Made by a program: the position numbers and the translations under genes
Notes under the pieces: model-generated
Databases searched by the model: none
What the model was told of the DNA's origin: nothing
What the model saw: the letters and a program-made list of their open reading frames with translations, nothing else
NCBI RefSeq assembly: GCF_001931685.1
Contig: NZ_MOOY01000005.1
Span: 69,106 to 133,105 of the forward strand
Reading direction: 5' to 3'
Source of the DNA: Pararhizobium arenae
Lineage (GTDB): Bacteria; Pseudomonadota; Alphaproteobacteria; Rhizobiales; Rhizobiaceae
DNA length: 64,000 nucleotides
In this document: piece by piece, positions 51,767 to 60,069 of the stretch
Layout: every line of letters starts with the position of its first letter
Position numbering within the stretch: the first letter of the stretch is position 1

Positions 51767-52825
51767 CTAGATATCGTCGCCTTCGGACGCCGGTGCGGCG
51801 TCATCGAAGGGCAGGTTGTCTTTCAGGAAGATGTCGATGCGGATGCGTTCCTGCGCGCTCAGCACAGCCTGACCGTCCGCTTTCGCTTTGAGCACGCGGA
51901 TGGCGGAGCGCACTTCATGGCCGGCATCCTGATTGAGAACGGCATCAATGAGGCCGTCCTTCAGGGCTTTCCGGGTATGGGGCGTCAGCTCATGGGCGAT
52001 CACTGAGGCGCCGGACTGGTGCGCTTTCAACGCTGCGATCAAACCGCGATTGCCGGCGCCGAGCGAATAGATGCCGGCGATATCGGGATGGCTCTTCAAG
52101 GCTTGGCCTACAAGACGCTCAGCCTCGACAGGGTCGTCATGGCCTTCCAGCACGGGCAGGATCATGCGGCCGGGAAACTCCGTTTCGATCAACGATCGAA
52201 AACCTTCGAGACGTTCGCGATGGTCGCGGACCAGCATGGAGCCGGCAAGAATGGCGATAGGGCCAGGGCGTCCGCGGAGAAAACGACCCATGAGGCCGGC
52301 GGCGGTGCGCCCAGCCGCAGCGTTGTCGATACCGGCAAAATGATCGCGCGCGGAGCCGGCAAGATCGGACACCAGCGTCACGACCGGAATGTTGTCCGTG
52401 CGCAAGCGGTTGACGGCTGCGGCGACCTCGGGGGAATCGACAGCGACGACAGCGACCCCGGCGGGATGGGAGAGGCGCGCCTGATCGAGCGCGTTCGCCA
52501 GGGCAGGGCCGTCGAACGCCGGCACGGTGACGATGGAAATCTGGGTGCGTTCGAAAACGGAACGATCGATCGCCGCGCGGATTTCCGTCTCCAGCCCGCG
52601 CATGAAGGAATTGTCGCCGGAAGGCAGGATGAAGATGAAGGGATAGACGCGGCTCTTGGCAAGATTGGCGGCAGCGACATCGCGCACGAAGCCGATTTGC
52701 TCGATCGCCTGTTCCACCTTCTCGCGGGTCGCGGCGCGCACGCCCGGACGCAGGTTCAAGACCCGGTCGACGGTCGCAAGGCTCACCCCCGCGGCAGCGG
52801 CAATATCATGAACGGTTGGTCGCAT
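51767..52825 (-). CDS. LacI-family regulator of xylose genes
   Basis: 352 residues. Helix-turn-helix at residues about 4-28 (TVHDIAAAAGVSLATVDRVL), where the usual SRVL is DRVL, as in the subset of LacI proteins with type-I sugar-binding domains of the ribose/simple-sugar class. GGAGG lies just before the ATG. It is the first gene of the xyl operon and so autoregulated with it; a long palindrome upstream is a likely operator. The function is deduced from position; the inducer is presumably xylose or xylulose. Confidence 0.85.
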   Translation of the reverse strand: MRPTVHDIAAAAGVSLATVDRVLNLRPGVRAATREKVEQAIEQIGFVRDVAAANLAKSRVYPFIFILPSGDNSFMRGLETEIRAAIDRSVFERTQISIVTVPAFDGPALANALDQARLSHPAGVAVVAVDSPEVAAAVNRLRTDNIPVVTLVSDLAGSARDHFAGIDNAAAGRTAAGLMGRFLRGRPGPIAILAGSMLVRDHRERLEGFRSLIETEFPGRMILPVLEGHDDPVEAERLVGQALKSHPDIAGIYSLGAGNRGLIAALKAHQSGASVIAHELTPHTRKALKDGLIDAVLNQDAGHEVRSAIRVLKAKADGQAVLSAQERIRIDIFLKDNLPFDDAAPASEGDDI

Positions 52826-52851
52826 TTTTCCTCCGCGGCAAGGTGTAGAGG

Positions 52852-52879
52852 AATTTCTGATGTACGTAAATCAGAAATT
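52852..52879. promoter_or_regulatory. Palindromic operator before the xyl operon
   Basis: Perfect ten-base inverted arms AATTTCTGAT (52852-52861) and ATCAGAAATT (52870-52879) around an eight-base centre GTACGTAA, 27 bases upstream of the regulator's ATG. Likely binding site of the LacI-type regulator; a leader hairpin is the alternative. Confidence 0.72.
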
Positions 52880-52970
52880 GGATGCGAAAAGGAATCGTTG
52901 CGAAAATTATTGTTTTAAAAAGAGAATTTCTAGTTTTTGAGTGAAGGTTGGCCGGTAAGGGCGGCATATT

Positions 52971-53069
52971 CCTTCTCCCCGTATGCGGGGAGAAGGTGGC
53001 CGAAAGGCCGGATGAGGGGCCATGATGAGTATTCTTAAAGGATGAAAGTTTTGCCCCTCACCCCAGCCC
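52971..53069. repeat. RIME-like intergenic repeat element, copy 2
   Basis: About 100 bases, inverted relative to the copy at 40684-40804. It has the CCTTCTCCCCG/CGGGGAGAAGG hairpin, a GGCCGAAAGGCC hairpin, GATGAGGGGC and the closing CCCCTCACCCCAGCCCT. Its edge touches the trhO stop codon, so it forms the 3' end of that transcript. The core between the two halves differs from copy 1. Confidence 0.72.
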
Positions 53070-54029
53070 TCAGCTACCCAGATGCTTCTCGCCGCGCTTC
53101 CTGGCGAGTTCGATCTGCTGCTGGCGCTGGCGGTAGCGCTGGCGATCCTCGTCGGTGCGCACCTCGTAGCAATGGATGCAGGCAACGCCATCCTCGTGAT
53201 GCGGAGACTTCAGGTCTTCCAGCGTCAGCGGCTGGCGGCAGGCGTGACAGAGGGTGTGCTCGCCTTCTTTCAGCCCATGCGTCACGGAGACGCGGTCGTC
53301 GAAGACGAAGCACGCGCCCTCCCATAGGCTTTCCTCTTCCGGCACGGTCTCGAGATATTTGAGAATGCCGCCCTTCAGGTGATAGACCTCGTCGAAACCC
53401 TGCTCCTTCATGAAAGCCGTCGCCTTCTCGCAGCGGATGCCGCCGGTGCAGTACATGGCGATCTTCGGCTTGTTGTGCAGGCCGGTGTTGTTCTTCACCC
53501 AGTCCGGAAACTCGCGGAACGTCTTCGTGTTCGGGTCGACGGCACCCTTGAAGATGCCGATCGCGGTTTCATAGTCGTTGCGGGTGTCGATGACGATGGT
53601 CTCCGGATCGGAGATCAAGGCGTTCCAGTCCTTCGGCTCGACATAGGTTCCGACCACCTTGTTGGGGTCGATGTTCTCGACACCCATGGTCACGATCTCT
53701 TTCTTCAGCCGCACCTTCATCCGCAGAAACGGCATGGTGGAAGCGCGGCTTTCCTTGTGCTCGAGACGCGCAAATTCCGGCTGCGAACGCAGATAGGCGA
53801 GAACGGCAGCAATGCCGGCATCGGTCCCGGCAATCGTGCCGTTGATGCCCTCATGGGCGATGAGCAGCGTTCCCTTCACGCCGTTTTCGTCGCAGATCGC
53901 CTGCAGCGGTGCGCGAAATTCGGCGAAACGCGGGAAGGAAACGAAATGATAGAGCGCAGCCACGAGAAACGGGCTGTCGTGTTCGGGAGCGGCGGCTTCC
54001 GGGCGGGCGGTGTTGATCGTGTCGGTCAT
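53070..54029 (-). CDS. trhO: tRNA uridine(34) hydroxylase, rhodanese family
   Basis: 319 residues. An N-terminal acylphosphatase-like domain (about 20-110) is followed by a rhodanese domain with active-site Cys in [11 protein letters not shown], then a zinc-binding C-terminus with two CxxC pairs (CHAC and CIHC). This is the TrhO/YceA layout, which makes 5-hydroxyuridine at position 34 of certain tRNAs. ATG 54029. Its 3' end abuts a RIME-like repeat. Confidence 0.9.
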   Translation of the reverse strand: MTDTINTARPEAAAPEHDSPFLVAALYHFVSFPRFAEFRAPLQAICDENGVKGTLLIAHEGINGTIAGTDAGIAAVLAYLRSQPEFARLEHKESRASTMPFLRMKVRLKKEIVTMGVENIDPNKVVGTYVEPKDWNALISDPETIVIDTRNDYETAIGIFKGAVDPNTKTFREFPDWVKNNTGLHNKPKIAMYCTGGIRCEKATAFMKEQGFDEVYHLKGGILKYLETVPEEESLWEGACFVFDDRVSVTHGLKEGEHTLCHACRQPLTLEDLKSPHHEDGVACIHCYEVRTDEDRQRYRQRQQQIELARKRGEKHLGS

Positions 54030-54107
54030 GGCCGCTCAAATACAGCGTTCCACCGTTTCGCGCAATCGGCGGGCCTGCGGCACGGTGGCCGGAGAAATTT
54101 AGCCGGC

Positions 54108-54581
54108 TCAGGCCGACATCTGCGGCAAGCCTTCGAGCGCCAGATAGTGATTGGAATAGCGATAGTTGCCGGTCACTTCGCGACCGATCCAGTCCGGGAT
54201 CAGCGGCCTGTCGTTTTCGCTGTTCATTTCCACCTCTGCAACGATCAGGCCCGAAAGGTCGCCGTGATAGACATCGATTTCCCAGATAAAGCCAGCAGTC
54301 GGAATGCGATATCGGGTCTTCTCGATCACGATGCCGATCGCCTGGCGCATCATGTCTTCCGCATCATCGAGCGGAATGTCGTACTCGAATTCTTCCCTGA
54401 TCAGCTTGGTCTTGGAAATCTTGGTCGTCAGTTGTGCTCGTTTGCCTCCGGAGATGCGGACGCGAACAGAACGATCGTCCATGGCAACGATATACGCCTG
54501 CTTCATTGATGTTCCGCCATCAGCCTGCCGGCGCCAGCGGTCGTTGGAGACGAGAAACTTTCGCTCTATTTCCTTGGCCAT
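54108..54581 (-). CDS. CYTH-domain phosphohydrolase
   Basis: 157 residues from ATG 54581. The N-terminal EIERKFLV is the ExExK metal/phosphate motif of the CYTH (adenylyl cyclase / thiamine triphosphatase) fold, and alternating basic and acidic strands (VRVRISGG, AQLTTKIS, WEIDVYHG, IVAEVEMN) line the tunnel. It most likely hydrolyses inorganic triphosphate or a nucleoside triphosphate; class IV cyclase activity is less likely but not excluded. Monocistronic. Confidence 0.87.
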   Translation of the reverse strand: MAKEIERKFLVSNDRWRRQADGGTSMKQAYIVAMDDRSVRVRISGGKRAQLTTKISKTKLIREEFEYDIPLDDAEDMMRQAIGIVIEKTRYRIPTAGFIWEIDVYHGDLSGLIVAEVEMNSENDRPLIPDWIGREVTGNYRYSNHYLALEGLPQMSA

Positions 54582-54801
54582 CAATTCTGCCTTGCATGGT
54601 TGATCTTGTGGTCGAGGTCGGCGGAGATTAACGAATTATATATACTCTGCAAACCCTGCTTTTCTGGCCGTCAGGTAAATTACGTGTTCATCGTGGCATC
54701 ATATTCGCAAGGCAGGAATGATCAGCGCACCCTCGACAGAAGGCGCGCACAAGAGTATTCCGGCATCACTTCAATCGTTTTAAAAACCAAAGAGGCCCTG
54801 C

Positions 54802-55440
54802 ATGAGCACGAAGACCGATAAACTCCTTTCCGTTCTCAAGTTGCAGCCGGTCGTTCCGGTTCTGATCATCGATGACGTTGCAACCGCGGTGCCGCTCGCC
54901 CGCGCGCTGGTGGCCGGCGGCCTGAAGGCAATCGAGATCACGCTGCGCACGCCGGCAGCGCTGGACGCCATCCGCGCCGTTGCCGATCAGGTGGAAGGTG
55001 CCGTCGCCGGTGCCGGCACGATCCTGAATGCCGCGCAGTATGAGCAGGCGGTCAAGGCCGGGTCGCAGTTCATCGTCAGCCCCGGCACGACGCAGGAACT
55101 GATCGATGCCGCCAATGACAGCGAGATCCCGCTGCTGCCGGGTGCCGCGACCGCCAGCGAAGTTATGGGCCTGCGCGAAGAAGGCTATGACGTGATGAAG
55201 TTCTTCCCGGCCGAGCAGGCGGGTGGCGCTGCCTATCTCAAGTCGCTGTCGTCGCCGCTCGCCGGCACGCTGTTCTGCCCGACCGGCGGCATCTCGCTGT
55301 CGAACGCCAGGGATTACCTGTCGCTACCGAACGTCGTTTGCGTCGGCGGCTCGTGGGTCGCGCCGAAGGATCTCGTTGCCAAAGGCGATTGGGCCGGCAT
55401 CACCAAGCTCGCTGCCGAAGCCTTCGCCCTCAAGGGCTGA
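54802..55440 (+). CDS. eda: 2-keto-3-deoxy-6-phosphogluconate aldolase
   Basis: 212 residues, class I aldolase. Schiff-base lysine Lys133 in GYDVMKFFPAEQAGG and catalytic Glu45 in AIEITLRTP are both present. It splits KDPG to pyruvate and glyceraldehyde-3-phosphate in the Entner-Doudoroff pathway, the main glucose route in rhizobia. AGAGG precedes the ATG. No edd or zwf is adjacent. Followed by a strong terminator. Confidence 0.94.
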   Translation: MSTKTDKLLSVLKLQPVVPVLIIDDVATAVPLARALVAGGLKAIEITLRTPAALDAIRAVADQVEGAVAGAGTILNAAQYEQAVKAGSQFIVSPGTTQELIDAANDSEIPLLPGAATASEVMGLREEGYDVMKFFPAEQAGGAAYLKSLSSPLAGTLFCPTGGISLSNARDYLSLPNVVCVGGSWVAPKDLVAKGDWAGITKLAAEAFALKG

Positions 55441-55463
55441 TTTATCGCTTCATTTTCTCTCTC

Positions 55464-55486
55464 AAGGCCGCCTTTTTGGCGGCCTT
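55464..55486 (+). terminator. Intrinsic terminator after eda
   Basis: Perfect nine-base-pair stem AAGGCCGCC / GGCGGCCTT with a TTTTT loop, 23 bases after the eda stop and followed by a T-containing tract. Confidence 0.8.
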
Positions 55487-55557
55487 GCTGTTTGTATTCC
55501 CGTCGTCACGTTCCTATGTCTCAATTCGATTTCAATCAGCCAGGGAGTGAGACCCAT

Positions 55558-56301
55558 ATGTTCGACGCGAAGAAACTTCTGGATCAGTTTTTGGGCTCCC
55601 AGGTGCCGGGTGCCGGTGGCAGCGTGAAGGATCGCGCGGGCCAAGCCATCCAGATGGCCAAGGACAATCCCTGGAAGACCGGCGCGCTCGCCGCCGTCCT
55701 GCTCGGAACGGGCACCGGCCGCGAAGTTGCCGGAACGGCCGTGAAGCTCGGAGGTCTCGCTGCCATTGCCGGGCTTGGCTATCAGGCCTACAAGAATTAT
55801 CAGGCCGGCAAGGAGCCCGTCGCCCAGCCGGACCCGGCGCAACCGCAACCCGAACTTCTGCCCCCTCCGGCCGATTCTGGCTTCAGCACCGAGCCTGCCG
55901 TCGTGCGCAACGATTTCGTGCTGTTTCTCGTGCGTGCGATGATCGCCGCGGCTCGTGCGGATGGTCATATCGATGATGGCGAGCGTTCGCGCATCATGGA
56001 CAAGGTGAAGCTCGCCGGGCTCGATGCGGAGGCCGAACAGTTTCTCAACGATGAGCTGACCAAGCCGACCGACCTCGACGCCATCGTTGCCGCCGCACGG
56101 ACGGAAGAAGAAAAGGTCGAGCTTTACACGGCGTCTCGCCTTGCGATCGAGCCGGACAGCCGGGCGGAGCGTGGCTATCTCGATCTGCTTGCCGGGCGTC
56201 TTGGTCTTGCCGATGCGCTTGTCGATCACATCGAGGCGACGGTGTCGGCGGCAAAGGTGCCGGCTCAGCCACAGCCGACGGGCTCCAACCCCTGGGCATA
56301 A
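55558..56301 (+). CDS. DUF533 / TerB-like inner membrane protein
   Basis: 247 residues from ATG 55558, with GGGAGTGAG upstream. The front contains a Gly/Ala-rich hydrophobic stretch (about 45-80; AAVLLGTGTGREVAGTAVKL), then a Pro-rich linker, then an all-helical TerB-like domain (about 115-235) with LVRAMIAAARADGHIDDGE, whose acidic residues are the family's probable metal site. Matches DUF533 proteins such as YebE. Function unknown; a link to metal or stress is suggested only by the TerB fold. Confidence 0.82.
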   Translation: MFDAKKLLDQFLGSQVPGAGGSVKDRAGQAIQMAKDNPWKTGALAAVLLGTGTGREVAGTAVKLGGLAAIAGLGYQAYKNYQAGKEPVAQPDPAQPQPELLPPPADSGFSTEPAVVRNDFVLFLVRAMIAAARADGHIDDGERSRIMDKVKLAGLDAEAEQFLNDELTKPTDLDAIVAAARTEEEKVELYTASRLAIEPDSRAERGYLDLLAGRLGLADALVDHIEATVSAAKVPAQPQPTGSNPWA

Positions 56302-56326
56302 GCTCCAAAGCGGTCGAAAATTGCGG

Positions 56327-56359
56327 CCTCCGCTCGTCAAAACCGGGCGGAGGTTTTTT
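56327..56359 (+). terminator. Intrinsic terminator after the DUF533 gene
   Basis: Arms CCTCCGC (56327-56333) and GCGGAGG (56347-56353) followed at once by TTTTTT. Textbook form. Confidence 0.85.
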
Positions 56360-56445
56360 GTGACTGGTTTTCGCCTTGGAATTTCGTTAGCGATGGCCGG
56401 CATTCCTGCCTGCGCGCAGGCACGGCGTATGGAAGGGGAAAGAAC

Positions 56446-56661
56446 ATGACGCAAGGCAACAATAAGGAGCGCTCGCCAGCTATCGCTGCTGCCGTGATCC
56501 TGCTTGTCGTCGGCTTCGGTTTCTTCCTGTTGCCGAAGGCCATGATCTGGCTCGGCGAATTTTCGCCGTGGCTTGCGGCGGGTTTTGGCGCGATCTGCGT
56601 TCTCGCTTTCTTCCTGATCTTCTGGCTGCGCGCCCGCTACCAGCGCAATCGCGGGCTCTGA
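56446..56661 (+). CDS. Small two-span membrane protein, unknown
   Basis: 71 residues. Two hydrophobic segments (about 13-33 and 40-61) with a basic C-terminus (RARYQRNRGL) suggest a hairpin in the inner membrane with both ends in the cytoplasm. GGAAGGGGAA lies ten bases before the ATG. I do not recognise a family. It follows the DUF533 gene's terminator and converges on the nickel/cobalt exporter gene. Confidence 0.7.
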   Translation: MTQGNNKERSPAIAAAVILLVVGFGFFLLPKAMIWLGEFSPWLAAGFGAICVLAFFLIFWLRARYQRNRGL

Positions 56662-56678
56662 TCACCGGATCGACCGTT

Positions 56679-57701
56679 CTATGCCTGCAGGGCCGCGCCC
56701 AGCAGGACCAATCCCAAAACCAGCACAAGAAGGGCGCCGAAGATTTCGATGCCGTTGCCGATCCGCGTGGCCGTCGCCGCATTGCTGGCATAGCGCACGG
56801 CAAAACCCTTGGCGGTGACCGCAAGCGTCGCAAGGATGGAAACGGTGATGGCGGTGCCGATCGACATGGCGAAGACCGAAAGCACGCCGCCGAGATAAAG
56901 CCCGTTCAAGAGCGCGAAACTGAGCACGATCAGTGCGCCCGAGCAGGGGCGAAGGCCCACCGCCACGATCGCCGACCAGGCTTCGCGCCAGTCGAAATCA
57001 TCGCCTTTGAGCATTGCGGGATCAGGCGCATGGGCGTGGCCGCAGGTGGAGCAGACTTCTCCGGCGGCGTGATGGTGGTCGTGGTGGTGATGCCCATGAT
57101 GATCGTGATGATGGTGACCATCACCGGCCATGGCCGGAACAAGCGCAGACACTGGCGCGATCATGCCGCGCAGTTTGCGATAGAGCAGCCACCCACCGAA
57201 CGCGGCGATCAGCGCGTAGCTGGTGATTTCGAGAAACTGGGTCGCCTGCGTCATCGAGATCGAGGAGCCGCGCAGCACCAGATAGGCGGCACCGACGAGC
57301 AGGATGGCGACGATCCCCTGAAGGATCGACGACAGAAAGGACAGCACGACGCCGCGCTTCAGCTCCGTCTCGTTGGCGATCATGTAGGAGGAAATGACAG
57401 CCTTGCCGTGGCCGGGCCCTGCAGCGTGGAAAACGCCATAGGCGAAAGACAGGCCGATCAGTGACCAGAGTTGCCAGGGATTGTCGCGCATGCCTTTGAG
57501 CGATGCGGTGAGCGTGTGATAGAAACCCTGCTGCTCGTTGTTGATCCAGGCGAAAAAGCCGCCAAAGAAGCCCGACGTGTTGAAACCCGGTTCAGCGGTG
57601 CCGATGCCGAGCGGCGATTGGGCGTGGGCCAGGCTTACGCAGGCGACGGCCATGCCGAAACCTGCCAAAACGACTGCGAGCGACTTCTTCGCATTCAGCA
57701 T
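56679..57701 (-). CDS. NicO/RcnA-type nickel-cobalt exporter
   Basis: 340 residues. Signal-like first span, a short periplasmic region, then about six more spans. GLSFAYGVFHAAGPGHGKAVI holds the conserved HxxxPGHGK-type metal motif, and VGLRPCSGALIVL the RPC motif. A cytoplasmic loop (about residues 195-225) has a run of histidines (HHHHDHHGHHHHDHHH) and CSTCGHAH, a metal-buffering loop. The ATG overlaps the DUF1007 stop by seven bases, so the two proteins are made together. Export of Ni/Co is the usual assignment; import in the NicO sense is possible. Confidence 0.86.
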   Translation of the reverse strand: MLNAKKSLAVVLAGFGMAVACVSLAHAQSPLGIGTAEPGFNTSGFFGGFFAWINNEQQGFYHTLTASLKGMRDNPWQLWSLIGLSFAYGVFHAAGPGHGKAVISSYMIANETELKRGVVLSFLSSILQGIVAILLVGAAYLVLRGSSISMTQATQFLEITSYALIAAFGGWLLYRKLRGMIAPVSALVPAMAGDGHHHHDHHGHHHHDHHHAAGEVCSTCGHAHAPDPAMLKGDDFDWREAWSAIVAVGLRPCSGALIVLSFALLNGLYLGGVLSVFAMSIGTAITVSILATLAVTAKGFAVRYASNAATATRIGNGIEIFGALLVLVLGLVLLGAALQA

Positions 57702-58336
57702 GTAAATTCGATCCTGGTGGCAAACATTTTCGACATGTCCGTGCCCGTCGGATCGTTGAAGAACGCATCCGTCAGGCTTGCCTTGTTTTCGGCCAGCACC
57801 TCATCGGGATCGGGGCGGATGACCTTGTGTTGGCAGGCGTTGATCTGATCACCGATCGGCGCAAGGTCTCCGTCCGTCGGAAAGTCGATCGCCGTATACA
57901 TGGTCGGATCGTAGACGCCGAAGGAGAGCTTGCCCTTGAGGGGCATCGGTTGCGCCGGCTTGACCGCAAACATCAGCAGCAGCTGGCCGTCCTTGTAATC
58001 GGCAACAATGCTTTCCGGCTTGTTGACCCCGATGGTTTTGCCGTTGTCGGAGATCGTCGTGTAATAATTGTATTCCTGCAGCGAATCCAAAACCGTCTGG
58101 CCGATTTCCTGCAACTCGTCCGGATCGAGCTCAGCGTTGGAATTCTTGTCGAAATCCATCACAACGCTTGCGGAAAACAGGTCGTCGAAACGCCAGACAT
58201 TGCGCAGCTCGGAAATTTCGTTCTTCTCGTCCGAAACGATCTCCAGCCGTGCCTCGGCAAAGATATGCGGATGGGCGAGGGCGGCCGATGGCGCCAGCAT
58301 GGCTGCGAGGGTAAGGGCGACGGTGATACGGTTCAT
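57695..58336 (-). CDS. DUF1007 periplasmic protein, partner of the exporter
   Basis: 213 residues. Signal peptide MNRITVALTLAAMLAPSAALA followed immediately by HPHIFAEARLEIV, placing metal-binding histidines at the mature N-terminus as usual for DUF1007. It also has an EF-hand-like DKNSNAELDPDEL stretch (about residues 64-76). DUF1007 proteins nearly always sit beside NicO/RcnA transporters, and here the genes overlap. Probably a periplasmic metal-binding subunit. Only late cysteines are present (QINACQ, EFTC). Confidence 0.82.
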   Translation of the reverse strand: MNRITVALTLAAMLAPSAALAHPHIFAEARLEIVSDEKNEISELRNVWRFDDLFSASVVMDFDKNSNAELDPDELQEIGQTVLDSLQEYNYYTTISDNGKTIGVNKPESIVADYKDGQLLLMFAVKPAQPMPLKGKLSFGVYDPTMYTAIDFPTDGDLAPIGDQINACQHKVIRPDPDEVLAENKASLTDAFFNDPTGTDMSKMFATRIEFTC

Positions 58337-58442
58337 GGGGCTTCCCCTGCCTGGCCGATGGGAGTGGCATCCGGCCGTTCATGCTGCAATGCGTTTCAAT
58401 TTGGACGGAATTGGGACTGCGAGGGTATAACGGCTTGCCTGC

Positions 58443-59336
58443 TCAACTGTTCTTCCTGAACCAGTTGGTGAGAAAATCGACCAGCGTGCGGACCTTGGTC
58501 GGCAGGTAACGTCGATGCGGGTAGATCGCATAGATGCCGCGGTCCGTCGGCAGGTAATCCTCGAACAGCGAGACCAGCTTGCCTTCGGCAATCTTCGGGC
58601 GCGCGATGAATTCCGGCACGGAGGCGATGCCCATGCCCGATTCGGCAGCGCGGACGGCGGCGAGCGGGCTGTTGACTTCGATCGGCCCGCTGACCGGTAC
58701 GCTGAAGCTGGTGCCGTCCTGATCGACAAAGCGCCAGTTGCTGTAGGAGCGGCCGTTGGTGTCGATCACGCAGGCGATCTTGGAAAGCTCGGATGGATGC
58801 ACGATCGGTCCGGTGATGGCCAGAAAGCGTGGTGAGGCACAGATCTTCAGGTGAAAGTCGGAAAGCTTGCGGGCAATCAGCGCCGAATCCTCAAGCTTTG
58901 TAATGCGGATTGCAACGTCGAAGCCTTCTTCCACCAGATCGACAAAACGGTCATCGGAGATGATCTCAAGCGATAGTTCGGGATGCGCCTTGCCGAAATC
59001 GATCAAGGACTGGCCAATCTCCGCATCCACGAAGGTTCGTGGCGCAGTAATCCGAAGCTTGCCCTTGAGGTCGGAATTGCCGGCGCGCACGAGATCGGCA
59101 AGGTTGTCGATCTCCTTCAGGATTTCGGACGCCGTACGGTAATAGGTATGGCCAGCTTCGGTCAGCGAGAATTGCCGTGTGGTGCGGTTGAGCAGCAGCG
59201 CGCCCAGTTCGTCTTCCAGTTCGCGCACATATTTGGAAAGCAACGCCTTGGAGCGTCCGACCTTGCGGGCGGCAGCGGAGAAACCTTCGGCATCGACCAC
59301 ATCGATGAAGGCGCGAATGCGGGTCAAGGTATCCAT
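58443..59336 (-). CDS. LysR-family transcriptional regulator
   Basis: 297 residues. N-terminal winged helix about 1-62 (TRIRAFIDVVDAEGFSAAARKVGRSKALLSKYVRELEDELG region) and a substrate-binding domain about 90-292. It belongs to the PecT/CrgA-like LysR subgroup by its start (MDTLTRIRAFIDVVDAEGF). Typical length. It is divergent from the ornithine decarboxylase leader across about 300 bases, so it could regulate that gene, but no T-N11-A site was confirmed. Confidence 0.88.
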   Translation of the reverse strand: MDTLTRIRAFIDVVDAEGFSAAARKVGRSKALLSKYVRELEDELGALLLNRTTRQFSLTEAGHTYYRTASEILKEIDNLADLVRAGNSDLKGKLRITAPRTFVDAEIGQSLIDFGKAHPELSLEIISDDRFVDLVEEGFDVAIRITKLEDSALIARKLSDFHLKICASPRFLAITGPIVHPSELSKIACVIDTNGRSYSNWRFVDQDGTSFSVPVSGPIEVNSPLAAVRAAESGMGIASVPEFIARPKIAEGKLVSLFEDYLPTDRGIYAIYPHRRYLPTKVRTLVDFLTNWFRKNS

Positions 59337-59649
59337 TCAGCTCTCCTGTTTCCTACGCTTCCAGGACAAGGATTGCGACGATTCGATTCGCCATCAAGCC
59401 AGATATGGGCGAGGTCGTCGCCGTTGTATTGAAATAAACGCATTTTTAAAGATCGATTTCCGACCTGGTTTTTTCGTTCTTTGCGTCCAAGAAAATTATG
59501 TGAAAACAGTAGGTTGGTTTTCTCGGGAAGGTCAAGAAAATTGTTCGAAAAATGTGAACGAAAACTGGTCTCTCGTTTCATTCCAAAAAATATACCCCCT
59601 CACGCAAAATCCTCTTGATTACGACAATGATTTTTCTTATCTCCCCCTT
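59337..59649. promoter_or_regulatory. Divergent promoter region between lysR and odc leader
   Basis: About 310 AT-rich bases. A plausible promoter for the decarboxylase leader is TTGATT at 59615-59620, a 16-base spacer, and TTATCT at 59637-59642. I see no gene in this stretch. Confidence 0.4.
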
Positions 59650-60069
59650 GCCCAAAGTCGCACGTGCCTGTGGGTGTCCGCCGACCCTCGAACTGGGATA
59701 CGTCCCTAAGGTGAGGTCATCGGTAAGGTACCTGGAACTAACCGCTCCAGTCGCTATTCCGGCCAACCGGGAAATGCGAGGACATCTTGAAGCAACGACG
59801 GTGCGGGCCTTTTTGTTCTCTGCCGGCTTTCCATCAGCCGGGGTTACTTAGAGGCACACCTTCATTGCCGGAAGTGCGGTCGGGTTCTCCCCTCCAATCA
59901 ATGGCAGACAAAGCGGATCAAAGCTCTAGGCGGAGCGTTGGTCCATCATCCGCGCTGTACGAGCGCATGTCATGGTTCCGGGGTCTCCACCGGCTGGTAC
60001 CTGTACGTGCACCCGTATGCCCTTTGTCCTCCGGGTTTCCGGAGCCTTTTGAATATGGGGAATACGACC
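59650..60069 (+). ncRNA. speF-type leader RNA of the ornithine decarboxylase gene
   Basis: A 420-base leader before the decarboxylase. It carries CCCTAAGGTGAGG (59704-59716), several compact hairpins (CTGGA/TCCAG near 59741, CCGG/CCGG near 59760, CCGGCT/AGCCGG near 59822) and a final hairpin just before the start codon. A conserved leader of this kind before ornithine decarboxylase genes is known from alphaproteobacteria as the speF motif; my assignment rests on gene identity, leader length and remembered conserved blocks, not on a model search. Likely role: feedback on the decarboxylase by polyamine-related signals. Confidence 0.65.
60029..60050 (+). terminator. Hairpin with T-tract just before odc start (attenuator candidate)
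   Basis: Arms CTCCGG (60029-60034) and CCGGAG (60039-60044) with a GTTT loop, followed by CCTTTT, ending 20 bases before the start codon. It may work as an attenuator or shield the ribosome site region of the speF-type leader. Confidence 0.55.

Noticed and set aside
59938..60069. In-frame N-terminal extension of the ornithine decarboxylase
   Set aside because: It lies in the structured leader and crosses the terminator-like hairpin; homologues begin at the ATG pair at 60070.
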